Assembly (NCBI GenBank): GCA_019843655.1
Contig: JACDQD010000009.1
Coordinates: 4,177,204 to 4,241,203 of the forward strand
Direction of reading: 5' to 3'
From: Lethocerus indicus
Lineage: Eukaryota; Arthropoda; Insecta; Hemiptera; Belostomatidae
DNA: 64,000 nucleotides
The notes beneath the pieces were generated by a model. That model searched no databases and had not been told where the DNA came from. It was given only the letters and a program-made list of their open reading frames with translations. Below, piece by piece: positions 50,599-62,720 of the stretch. Position 1 is the stretch's first letter. Each line of letters starts with the position of its first letter. The position numbers and the translations under genes are program-made.

Positions 50599-53504
50599 TT
50601 AATGTAAAACCTCACTGGAATTCTTTACAGCTTGTAAAGTTGCAAGTGCCTTCTCCCATTCATTTAAACTCTGGAACAAAAGAAGAAGAAATGCTATTCT
50701 TATTATACATATTGAAAAAAATTAACATTTTAAATCGAGTGTAACCTTTCCTGTTTTATTGAAAAGTGGGAGTGTGTTCAATTTTAATACATAACACCTT
50801 TTGAGGCTCAATGAGCTATTAATAAATAAAAAAAATACACCTATTAATATAGATTTATAATCTATAAAAAGACTGGACAATGGTATATACCCATAGTAAT
50901 AAATATAACTATCAACTTACTTGTTGATAATATTCGATATGTTGTCCCGCCAAATTATTCAAAATAATTTTTATTTCAGCGCGTTTTTCAATATTCCATC
51001 TGTCTAAGTCCGCTCTCATACCTTCATTTGCAATTTCCATTTTATCATGATTGTCCTGAATTCAAGAATATAACACCAGTTAAAGTATCAAAAATCATCA
51101 TACTATCATAAATCAAATTACCAAACTATCATAAATCAGACTAATATATGACGTGTTATTTTTTAAGGCTGGCAATAGTAAATACCTCCACTAATTTATC
51201 CAGGCTAGGAATTTCAAGCTGAAGCCTTTTAATTTTGTCTTTGCTAGATGTTTTCCAAAGTTTGAAACCAATGCCGTTAGGATTATTTTCTAGTAATAAT
51301 AGCTAAAAAAAGCATTCAGAATTGAAATACTGTGTTAAAAGCTGGTACGCATATTTAAGAAAAAAAAAATTAATGTGCCCCAAACAAGCCAATATGCCTT
51401 ATCACCTCATCCTTTTCTGCCTTTTTCCTGTTGTTCTCTTCAACGGCTGTTTCGAAGGCCAATTGTATTGAATCTCTCCGAGCTAAAGCTTCTTTCACAG
51501 CGTCAACATAAATTAGATATTCTTCCAAAGGCTGCAAGACATATTATTTATTATGTTAGAAATTTGAGATTGATAAGGCAAATTTTGTTTTCTATAAATA
51601 TGAAACATTTGTTGAATCTAAATATACATGTTTGCGTGTACAATACATGCATGAAACGGAGAAATTAAAGCTATGTTCTCCAAGTATGGAAAAAATTGAA
51701 ACTAAATATTTACTTGCTGAAGCTGCTTGTTATAGCTGTGTATAAAATAGGTGTTCTGCAGGGTTACTTCGGTAGCTACTGCCTCCTGAATGGCGTTAAG
51801 GATGGGACTCAGCTTTGGTTCGTGATGTGACCAAACTCGAAGTGCTTTTTTGGCATCTTCAAGAATATACACCAAATCTGTAAAAAGAAGTCTTGATGAA
51901 ATCTAATCAGTTCTATGTAGTACAATTAATATCCAAGTACTGTGATCCTCAATTAGATAAAATATTGTCCGAATTATTAAAATTTAAAATAGAATCTAAC
52001 AACTAATTCTTGCCATATGAGCACTATGTTATTAACTGTTAATTAACTTTAAGTTACTGTTTTTAAGGACATATATCGTGAAATATTTTGTTGTTCTCTT
52101 AATTGTGTTTGTTTGAAACTTCATTTACGTTACAATTGTGTGAATGATAACTACAAGTAATACCTACCCACTCGTTCTTTATTTACTCTTACTGCAATGG
52201 AATGTATACATGATAATTTTTGTGATAAACTGTTCACATATTGGCGCACATTATCAAATTCGGAATGTACAGGACCCGGTTTTGGAAGGTAGCCGGCCAA
52301 GTTTTGTAAAGAGCCCGTGAGCTTATCGAATATGCCGTTGCCCCCTTTTGAATGCAATGAAAATTCCTGAAACAAGATAAATTAAACTGATAAACTAAAA
52401 AAATAATTTAGTATATTCAATAAAATACATATATACAAGATAAACTTGTTGAAATATAAAAATATTAGAACATTCAGTGTACATAAATGTGTTAATACAA
52501 ATAAGAACTGGAAATAAAACTGAGATTACATTGATTAATTAAAATTAAAAAAAAGACAGGAGATTGGACCAGGATGTGTAGAAAAGAGCTGGGAAAACAA
52601 TAAGGATAATATTCAGCCAAAAAAACTGCTCAAGACAAAAATCTATAAGGTCTATACGTTGGTCACAGTTCCAACCGTCTATATGATGGGAAGACACTAA
52701 CTGACTTGAGATGTGAGTCCTGAGAGAAACTGCAGATTGTTTCAGAAATGTCGGAATAAAATAACATAAGAAAGAGACCAGAAGCTGTAGCTAGAGATAA
52801 AATATATGGAATGAGTTGAAACAAGTTGGGAGTCCGGGAAACTTGGTATCTTTTGCTGTAGGTGGCATAAAGGGAATCTTGAAAAGAAAAAGATTACATT
52901 AATTCAAACTCTGTAAAAGCCACATTTCGATATATTCTAAATAGGATATACTTACAAGATGTACTTACAGCAGGTTTTGCTGTGAGGAATATTTTAAAGG
53001 GAGAACTCGAACTGAAGACAGGATGAGCGGCGAGCCGCTGCAAATAGCTGTGCAACAGCGCCATTCTGCACATTATGAATTGTTTCGAATAGCGGTCCAA
53101 CTGCCCGATGACACTGTGTTTACCGGGTAGGGCCTGAATTTAAGAAAACAGAATGCTATTACCCGAAACAAGTAACCGGTCAAACTTCCCGGCTTACGAT
53201 CAAAATTACTTACGGGCACCAGAAGTGTGGGGAACGCTTCGATTAATTTATTCCTCAACCAAATGAAGTCATTGTACCTCCTTCTCACAATGTACTCGAC
53301 ATCATCACACGTTTCTTGCTTAACCTATAAAAAGAGGGTCGGCCTTTTATTTATCTATCAGGTGCAAACAATATTTATCGGTGGCAGGCTGTGTTCACAT
53401 ACCCTGGTAGTCACACGGAACGATATATAAGTTTCCATAGGGTCGAGATGCTTCTGCGGATTGTCGATATTGACGTTCAAGTCTTGGAACTGAAGGCAGG
53501 ACAT
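50599..53504 (-). CDS. SNX30: PX-BAR sorting nexin, SNX7/SNX30 type
   Basis: Peripheral endosome protein that binds phosphoinositides through PX and curves membrane through BAR. Exons 5' to 3': 53403-53504, 53214-53324, 52969-53133, 52168-52366, 51714-51877, 51406-51531, 51186-51302, 50921-51055, 50599-50670. The frame is exactly 397 codons (396 residues), with many phase-0 junctions. The PX domain (about 1-125) shows METYISFRV, EYIVRRRYNDFIWLRNKLIE and a proline-rich loop VPALPGKHSVIG. The BAR-like helical region follows, with EEYLIYVDAVKEALARRDSI and an end like the family's (ADLDRWNIEKRAEI, HIEYYQQSLNEWEKAL). The PX part fits SNX7/SNX30 better than SNX4. Which of the two names applies cannot be decided here. 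Confidence 0.92.
52630..52870 (+). mobile_element. Decayed non-LTR reverse-transcriptase fragment
   Basis: In one plus-strand frame the sequence reads KTKIYKVYTLVTVPTVYMMG followed by stops. This resembles the C-terminal RT block of many insect non-LTR elements (KIYK, then a hydrophobic run, P, Y, G). It is interrupted by stops and probably frameshifts, so it is dead. It lies in the intron between the third and fourth coding exons of the minus-strand sorting nexin gene. Confidence 0.4.
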
Positions 53505-56500
53505 TGTTATTATCGATTGTAAACAGCCAGATCACAATTAAATGCACCGACTAACAACAGGGGACTAGACTAAGGCGCGAATTAAACATTCTCGGCTCTG
53601 GCTCGAGATAAGGTTATTCGAAATGCTGTCATATAAACCCGACCTAACCTGAATTACCACAACTGACAAACCGAACCACTGTTTCCTAACTCGGCGCAGA
53701 ATTGCCATGATCGGAATTATAAATGACCCTACGACTAAAAGACAAGCGGACAAAAATTTACAACAGGCGAAATTTAAATTATATTAACTGTAAATAAATT
53801 AAAAATCGTGTTTTATGTATAATTTTTAATAATAGATTTTTTTCTAAGTCAAATGAATATGATCCAATATACCTCCAATGATAAATTCAAATCCCCGTCA
53901 GTCAACCTAACACTTATTATTGTCAATACAAAGTATCGCGTAATGGGAATTACTATAAAAGTTAATAGATTTGAACTCAATAAATGCAAGTTTCACGTTG
54001 GTAACAGTAATTTGTAAGTTGTTTACAATTTTATCGAGCACGAAATTCACGAAAGAACTTATATTTTAACTTTTCCTCAGCATATCAATGACGTTTTTTA
54101 ACAAAACTATAGAATCACAAAATATACAAAATGGAAATCGCTTTCATTTGAAATGGTATAATGTAATGACAAAAATTAAATTAAGAATACTTACACGAAT
54201 AATTTTCCACAATAAAAACAATTAAACAACAGTGTTTAATTTTGTTATATCAGTCAACAACTAAGAGATAATAAGAGATCGTTGAGGTTAAAATTAATAT
54301 ATCAATTTAAATGGTACACGTTTTCCGACACAGCTTGATAATGGTTACACTTTCTTCCTTTACGATCAGTTGACATTTGACTTGATATTTACCGGTTGTT
54401 CGACATTTCCTAAACCCACAACAAAAGGGGTTGGTTTTCAGGGACCCTTCCAGACAGGCTGTTGACCTCAGCCTGCATTCTGTTTGATTTTCGCCAGTAA
54501 TAAGAACATTATTTTTGGCAAATATTTGACGATATTGTCGCCCTTAATATGAGCAGCAGTCATTCGTACCTGAATACAAATATCCGACATCTGTGCCTAG
54601 AGAATAACGTGATGCACTATATATGACTCCTGCACGGGGAATAGTTCCTAGGAAGTAATATTATTCCTCTTTTATTTCACATTCCTAAAGTTTCTTTTAT
54701 ATAAGACCTCCTCATCTTTAAGCATATTTCGCGATAGCACCAATTTATATTTAGGCGTTCGAAAGTCGTCCTACGAGTCGCCTCGGTCGGTTAACCGGTC
54801 GCTTATAGAAAACTAGAGAATGCCAGCGAATTCAGAATTTTTCTCTATTAATTTAAGCTCTCCCCTATTCAGTCAGTCCTGCAGTTATTGAGCTTTGATG
54901 GGAAACGAGGAAAAGATTCCCCAACGAAGATTCGAGGCAAGAATGAAGCAAAATAGGTCAGAATTTAAAGTTAAAGTACCAGTCGCCGGGCAGTATTGAG
55001 GGCATTTGCACAAATGCCAACCGGGAAAGAGAATGAACTTAAAAAACTAAGCAACAAAACGAATGGAAAAAATCAATTGACGGCGGTTTCTTCTGTGCAC
55101 TTCATTATACCAAACTGCACTCGTCGATGTAACTTTTTATACTGTGCCAGGCCGTAGGTTCGGGAAAATCTCTCTCTAGAATGATAAAAAAAATATTAAT
55201 AGAGATTATATTAGAGTATTGCCTTTCACAGAACCCGGTCGTCTATGGGAAACCCCCATGCCGATCAATCTCCCGGTTCTCCCCATGTCGGGGGGACGGA
55301 CTTCGTGGATCGGTGTTCCGGCCAACTAGATTAATTTGAGCGAATATGGGGATGGAAGGGACTGAAAGCAGGGGGAGGGGAATGGGGAGCGAGGGAAGAG
55401 GGAGAATTGATGGTAGCTGGCGGAACGGGACGAAGGAAAGGGGAAGAGAACCCGAGGTATATTGATTAGCTCCGTCGGCGCCGCACGTCACACCGTCCTC
55501 CCTCCTCTCCTCTCTCTCTCTATCTCTCTCTCTCTCCCCTTAAACCGCCGGCCTAATTACTTTCAAGTTACTCGCTTTATCAGTCGGCAACTATAAAATC
55601 TCTAAAACGGGGGCCACGAAGCATGAAAACTAATCGTTGGGCTGATTCGTGCCGACGAAGAGACCACACAGGTCACATATCTCGAGTAACCTGTTCGCCT
55701 CTAAACATCCTCAACAGATCATTTCAGAATGTTAAACGGAGGATAAAAAATACCAAAAACAGAACATAAAACGATTTTATATGCAGGAAAACTAACGAAT
55801 GAAATAAAGAGAAACAGCCACAGATAGTGGCTCTATTGAGTTTCGGCAATAAATCGGTAAACATTTGGCGCCTTTTTTAAAACTCATTAGAGTTTCATTC
55901 CAGAAAAAAGTTGACTCGAATGTTAAAGAAACTTTTATAATGAAAAAAAATAACTGGAGGGTGTTTCATTAATGAGGAGATTTGTCGACGGAAGTTCCAC
56001 CCCCGTGCGCTTGGACCTGACGAGTTCGCGCGGCTGAATTGAAAACGAAAATAAAGCCTTGAGCCTTTGTTATATGAATAATGAATTATAAAACGTGCCC
56101 GACGTACGGGATTCAGTTCGGCACCTGACATCCGAGACGATGACCTCGACAAGAGACGATTGTTGAGGGTAGGCTTAAGTGTTGAAAACAAATGGTACAG
56201 ACTACTTGAAAAGAAGTGATATGGTAAATTCAAAGGTTTTGAGGTTAAAATAAAAAACTTTAACATTACGTTATTTATTTATCAACTTAAACAAAACATT
56301 ACATATTTAAATTTACGAGAACAAGGAACGGTTAAATAGTCTATATTTCATTCATCAGTGATTATAGAACAACTGAGACTCATTTTACGTAATCTTCAAT
56401 TTATTAAAACTGAAACAATGTTTTATAAAATGTGCGTCCAAGCTAATCATTCTTGAATTGAGAATTTCAAAATTTGTGTCGGTTCTCGCAAAATCTGGCT

Positions 56501-59500
56501 CCAATATTGCTGGCAGAGGCGGCCGACAACTAGGGCCCCTGAACTAGGGCCGACTGTGAAAGATTTTGTTCCTCTTTTGAAAAGGTCAACGCTTAGGCTT
56601 AGTTCAGTAGGCCGGTGACGTAATAACAAAATGGGCTTTAAGGCCCATTCTGCCCGATAGGTCAGATGTCACGTACTTGGCTTGATTAACTTTCAGCTTT
56701 TATCCCCTTCAGAATTCATCTGAGTGTTAATAAAGGCCGGCTTTTATACCGAGCGTGACTCAGTTTCAACTTTTCTATAGGGAAAACATATCTATAATTT
56801 AGGAAGATTTAAACCTCAAAGGCCGTAAACTTAATGCAGAAACTATTAATTAATTACAATTCAGTTGCTCTCCCTTGGCAATTTTCCACCTTACCACGCT
56901 CTGGCACTTTCTTTATCCCTGTTCAAAACAGGATAAACGTCATTTCAGCTTTATATTGATACAATTTATAAATAAATATACGGCATTCTACCGGAACGAA
57001 ATTGTAAAATCATTATAACTTCTGAGATTTGATTTAAATTGCAGATTTACAAAAATAAAATTAAGGGCGCAGTATTAGGGTGGTTTCTGAGTGCCTGTCC
57101 ATTTGCATCAATGTGCTAGGGCTGTTCAAAAGTAACCTATGAATCATTCATCCCTCCCATTTACCGATCAACTCTACACTTGGACTCGAGCCAAGCCTTG
57201 ACTATGTTGAATTTGCACGGAACTGGTTAAATTATAAATTTGTTTAATAACGATGTTTCGAATTTCCAATAATATATAACAAGACGGGATTCTGTTTAAT
57301 TTTATGTATTGCATCGAATAATAATATTATTTCAGTTTCTGTGATACAATAGTTCTTTTAGTGCTTTCTGCAGAAAATATATAGATCCAAACCTCTTCCA
57401 AATATTGCCTTAAAATTGTAAGATAATTTTATGCTACAACGCAGATGGAAGGTATCATTCTTCTGAGTCCACTCAATGATTCGGTCTATTCCAGACCTGT
57501 TTTCGGTTTCCCTCCGCCGAAAGATTAGCACTTAAGCTCGCTGCCTGTGCCGAGCTTCATCATTATACGGGCTATGGGCGAATTAACGGCCAATTAATTA
57601 TTCAATGGGCCAATTAACCGGGCGCTGTTCAACACCCTTATGGTTTCTGTAAGGCGGGTTAAGCCCCTCTCCACCGATTACAGGCGCCTACTCGGTGACT
57701 AATATCTGCTATCGGTACTGATATTATGGGAACCGAACGCTACGGTAATTGTCCTATATACCCGCCCAGTCAGCAGGATGAATGCACAATAGATCTGTTT
57801 TATAATGAGGGCAATATTTATTGTTGATCGTGAGAAGAAAGTCGGTCGATCGAACACTCGGGCGTCGATTAAGATAATAGCTGCGATTAGGATAACGCTA
57901 AACGCCAACAAATTGGTCTGAAAATGAAAGCTGAAAGGGAAAGCATTGGCAACACTAGGCGTCATCTTTTGATTTAAAATAAAAGTGCGACAGTAAAATT
58001 ATTATTGCGTCGGACTTATAATAAACGACGAAATTAGATTGATAAATTATGAAAGTTTTTATTTCACATTTTGTAGGAATTACGAGGTTTTTAAAACTTT
58101 TATTTGTATATTTTATTTAGAGGCTCCAGTACCCTAATTATTCTCTTCCATCATTGCGCCCTTTCTATTAAAAATGTCCCAAATAACTTGGTATAGAAGA
58201 GAGTGTACAAATGAAATAAGAAAGGGAAACGGATTAAATTCTCTGTAGGGGGATTCTGTTCTGGCTGGTTCGAGTGTGGGGCGAATGTCCAGGAAGTTGG
58301 GTTCCCTCATTTGGTCCTTATCTAACAGTTAACATCTGGACGTCCGCTCATGGGAAAGTTCCGTTTCTTCTATCTGCCCGGATGCCGTTGAACCTTTTGA
58401 ACATTTTCTACGTTCTTACTGACGCTAATACGATGCCGATGTCTTAATATTCCGGGGGCAGGTTATTTTCGCCACGTTACAAGTGTTTCCCCATCGCCGG
58501 TAACACACACTTTTGTTAACATTAAATAAACTGAATATTATATACTGAATTTTGTCTAACGATAAATGTACTTAACAGAATTATGAATCTATTGTGTTAA
58601 GGGCTGTAAAAAACCAATCTATATTTTAACACTAGGAAAGATTAGTTGGAGGTTCTGCTACTAGAAGGCGACACACTCGCCGGTCATCGAGAAAGTCGTT
58701 TTTTTCTGGCCGAGGCAAAAAATACTTTCGCTATTTAATACAAATTGTTTTATTTTAATTAGATGTCGTGTAAAAAAAATTAAAAAACACTCTACCTAAC
58801 AAAAAATATAATACCAGTAATTGCAGGTTGGCGGTCGGCTACAAGAACGCTTATTAAAGGCAATTAACGAGAGCCTATTCCAAATCAGGCTGTCCGCGTG
58901 CAGTGAAGAATACCCTTCGAGGAATGAAATCTCGATTAAAGTATAATTATACTTACAATTCGGACTTGGTATTAGCCGTTCAGTATTTTTACTGAACTTT
59001 CAAAATGAAGATTTTAACAGTAGTTTTAATTAGTGCACGCTCGTGTTGCGCATAGATGGAACCATCAATCTCGGGGTTTCCTCGAAGGTTTAATTTGGAA
59101 CCGCGTTATTTTGGACTTTCGGCCGAGGAAAGCCCATAAACTTTATTTACAGCGCTCCCAGGTCTACGCCTTCGTTGGTCTCAATCCGGTTACAGAGGGT
59201 AATTTTCGTAGTGATATATTATTAGGGTTTCAGGTGGCGAGGAGAACACGTTTAACTGTTGGCCTTTAACGGTCTTTTCAAATCGTATAATCCTAAAGTT
59301 CTCGGCATTTCGATGCAATCCGTCCGCGGCTTTGTCTCGACAGTCGATTTACTTTATAGAAAACAAATTATTTTTATTTTATGGCCAAATAAGTGGGATT
59401 TTGCGTCAACTGAAAAACCTGCAAGATACAACCGGTTCGGAAACGTTGGCCAACGATGCTACAGTATTTTCTTTTTCGTAAACCAGTCGTAATTGCTTAA

Positions 59501-62157
59501 TCAGACAGTGACTCATCGGAGACATTTGGTGAACAGTCTCACGACTATGCTTTTTATATGGGCACATGTTGACATCTGTTTAATTACTAATTACACGAGC
59601 AATACGGGCGCGTTGCAGTTAGCGACAATTTTAGGATTGAAAAAAATTATAAGGAAGCGTTCATTAATGCATTCCGTCGGTTATAAATATGTACAAATAC
59701 ACTGGCATTGTTGTATTTATGCAAAGATTCATATAATGTCTTGAAAATATCAGAAGTAAAAATCGGGCGGGGATAATATTTCGGGATGTTATACGAGATA
59801 CGTGTGTTATATTTGTATTTATTACAATAACAAATGGTTCCAGTTCATAGGAATTATTTTGGTTTTCTGTATTCTTGCTTGAGGAGTTCAAATTTGCATT
59901 CCGCGGCCATTTTGCATAATGTTGTGGCCGGACCAGATCTGCATTCGGAGCAGCAAACCGAGCTTGAGCGCTCTAACGAATACAGATTCAGCTATGAATT
60001 TCGATCACGTCGAATTAGGCGTGTAGTGTGTTGGATTTTCTTTGAGACGCGGCCGATCGCAACAGATATTATGTGTTACCTACCGCTAACTTCAGGTAGG
60101 ATCCCGCAATACTCCGGGAAGGACCTTGTTTGGTGTGAGTTGAACCCCTGCTATTCCAGGATAGGGCAAAATGACCGTTTTTACCCTTTCCTTCTGTATC
60201 TAAGACCCCGGTGGAGTTCCAAAACGTCAGACGTTAGGCGAAATTTACGCTTTCAAACGATCGGGGATGGAACGCCGAGTCGCGTTTTCAAATTCAATTC
60301 CATCGAACGAAACATAGTCGGTTTCCCAGCTTAGCGCCGTTACATAAATTGCACGTAACCAGGATTCCCACAGAATAATGAAATTAGCTTAACCGGATTT
60401 TAATTCTGATACGAATAGTGGCCTAACGGATCTTATTTTTTGAGGGGAAAACTGGCTGTTTATTTTATTGATTCGCAGCAGTTAAATGGCTGATAGATAA
60501 TCTGCCAAATATGTCCACGATGAAAATACAAGTAAGACTAGAAATGAACAATTTTCATTTTGGAACTAAAAAAAATATTTTGTAAACTCTTTAAAATGAA
60601 TAAACAAAAAATTTGCTAGATAGATATAATGAGAATACTCTCTGATGTTTAATTCCCCCGCGATAGTTAAATCATATCTTGTAAAATATTTGTGTACCCT
60701 CGGTTGTCTAGTTCATTTATTCTGTAGCATTCGCGAATTTATTCTGTCATAATACCAAACAAAATATCCGTGAGTGAAATTAAGGCTTATAGTGCCTCGT
60801 AAAGGGGAATTAAATTGTTCGATTCTTTTATTCGATACGAATTTCTGAAAATGTGGCACGATACCACGGTGTCCTTTATTGACCTTACTGATAACTGTAG
60901 TCGCGCGTTTGAGATAGCACGTGTTTATGTACAAGACTGAGAATTAATTTCCACAATTAATTGTAAGACCGCAATTTTTGCAGCTCAATCAAAGGAACAA
61001 TTGAACAGTAGAAGTGCTGTTTGTTGTGAAAGGATCAACTCGCGTTAACCCCCTAAAAATTAAAAAAAACTTATGCAGAGAAATTTTAAAGATCTTCTTA
61101 TCTCTCGAAAGGAGGCAGTTGCGACTCTTAGACACTGAGATAACAGCAGAAGACTTGTGAGTTCATGGCCCCGAAGTAGAAAATGTGGAGTAATTAGATC
61201 ATAATCGAATTAATGTTCGAGAGATAAATAAAAATGGGATTTCATCTCGGTCGAAACAGATTTAACCGAATAATGAACCCCCGCTTCAATTACTCATTTC
61301 TAAATAACGAAGTATTCCATTTTGACAAGTGAAAAATAAACTTTATATTAGCTGGTGTTTTTAATTTTCAGTTGGTAAATAACTCTGCAACCTGCAAATA
61401 TTGAACTCAGTAGGGACGAAACGGTGGTATCAGTATCGGTATTTGTTATGTAAATAGGCGAATAGCGGTTAACCCGAGCGTTCAGAATACTCCATCCAGT
61501 GAACAGGGTACAGAATTGTAAACCAGCGGTTTGCACTCGGCTGGGCAAGCTAAGTCAATTATAGTGATTAGTCGCAGGTGCATTATAACCGGTATATCGG
61601 CTCCCCTATGATTGATTAGCGTCTCATTTCACACCCTCCTAAATCGAGAGCTCCTTTCCACGCTCAAAGAACCATTATGTACATCGTGTATCCAGATTAT
61701 AGATGAAAATATGCGGCACCGTTGACGTTTAAAAGGCGGCCCCGCGCCTTAAAAGACCGGTGTATACACAGTTCATTTATATTCCCCGACTCGTATCCCT
61801 CGGCGAAAATACGACTTTCGCTAATGAATTCAGCACATTATTCAGTACTGATTGAAGGACTTGACGTCGCTCGGTAATGTCGGAAGGAAGTCGAACTGTA
61901 AATAAAGAATATGCGCCTAATATTAATGTGCCTAATGTTAGGCACTGTGCGTAACCGCACAGGACAAGGTTTCCGGGAGAAAAACGGGAAACGGGTATTC
62001 CATCGGTCTTTGTTCGACAAAGGATTTGTGGCGGCAGGGAGGCCAGGATCGGCGAGGAGTTATTTAAATCGGGTAGTGTTTAGAGAGCGGGATGAGGGTA
62101 GGGGAGGGTGATCGATAAGAGAGCGTGGCCGGGGCCGGGGCCGGGGCCGCCCCCACC
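53505..62157. other. CpG-rich gene desert upstream of Unc-76
   Basis: No recognisable gene in 8.65 kb. The left ~1 kb must contain the sorting nexin promoter; a minus-strand frame at about 53565-53753 looks like leader or chance. From about 54.4 kb the DNA is rich in CpG and mixed in composition. The longest open frame (59834-60334, plus) has no family resemblance. The segment just before 62158 is likely the Unc-76 leader; distal promoters or enhancers are plausible. Confidence 0.5.
55240..55560. promoter_or_regulatory. G+C-rich purine/pyrimidine block with CT microsatellite
   Basis: A purine-rich run (about 55340-55450, with GGGGAGGGG and GGAAAGGGGAAGAGAA) is followed by CGGCGCCGCACGTCAC and then a CT-repeat tract (about 55495-55545). 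It is the strongest island-like segment of the gene desert and resembles a GAGA-type promoter, but no transcript can be tied to it. Confidence 0.35.
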
Positions 62158-62720
62158 ATGGAGGGGCGGGCGCATCGAGCGAGTGGAGGGGGCCGACCGC
62201 CGGGGCAGGACAACAGCGGGCCCTCAGTGCTAGCACAACACCGGAACATGAGGGATACCGCGGGCAAGATGGCCGAGCTCAAGTTCGAAGCACCGCTGGC
62301 CAAGTTCGAAGAGGCCGAGGACTGGGCGGCCGTCGACTTCGGCCAGACCGGGCTGAAGGGAATGGGCGGCGGGGGCGGCGGCGGAGGCGGAGGCGGCGGC
62401 TGCGGCGCCCTCGTCGACGACACCTCCCAGGAGGACGCCCTCAACTTGAACAACGTCAACGGCGCCGAAGAGCTGGTCGACAACGAGACCTCCCTGCTCC
62501 AACAGCAGTGCGTACACCACCACCACCAGTCCAACATCGACACCGCCTCCGCCTCCTCGGAGACCGACAACTTCACGGAGACGTTCTCCGGCTCGCTCGA
62601 GGACCTGGTCAACACGTTCGACGACAAGATAACCAGGTGTTTCTGCAACTACGATGAGTCCGTCGAGAAGCTGGCCCCCGTCCAGGTCAGGACACAGGAG
62701 GAGATCATGAACGAATGCCA
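62158..62720 (+). CDS. Unc-76: Unc-76 / FEZ, first coding exon (partial gene)
   Basis: Kinesin-1 adaptor of the fasciculation-and-elongation protein zeta family, needed for axonal transport. Only the first coding exon is present: 187 codons plus two bases, ending CCA|GTAAGT at 62720. The ATG at 62158 sits in a perfect context (CCACCATGG) and is the first after an in-frame TAA at 62116-62118. A second ATG at 62269 begins MAELKFEAPLAKFEEAEDW, where fly Unc-76 starts, so the N-terminal 37 residues may be an extension. A polyglycine run lies at about residues 70-81, and a His run follows at about 120-123. The family signature is SLEDLVNTFDDKITRCF then NYDESVEKLAPVQVRTQEEI. Downstream exons lie beyond the window; none is seen up to 64000. 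Confidence 0.9.

Noticed and set aside
59834..60334. 166-codon plus-strand ORF in the gene desert
   Set aside because: Longest unexplained frame, but it resembles no family, has no splice or promoter context and lies in CpG-rich DNA where long chance ORFs are more common.
62064..62648. 194-codon minus-strand ORF opposite Unc-76
   Set aside because: It is the antisense shadow of the Unc-76 exon; its proline run is just the complement of the GGC repeat.
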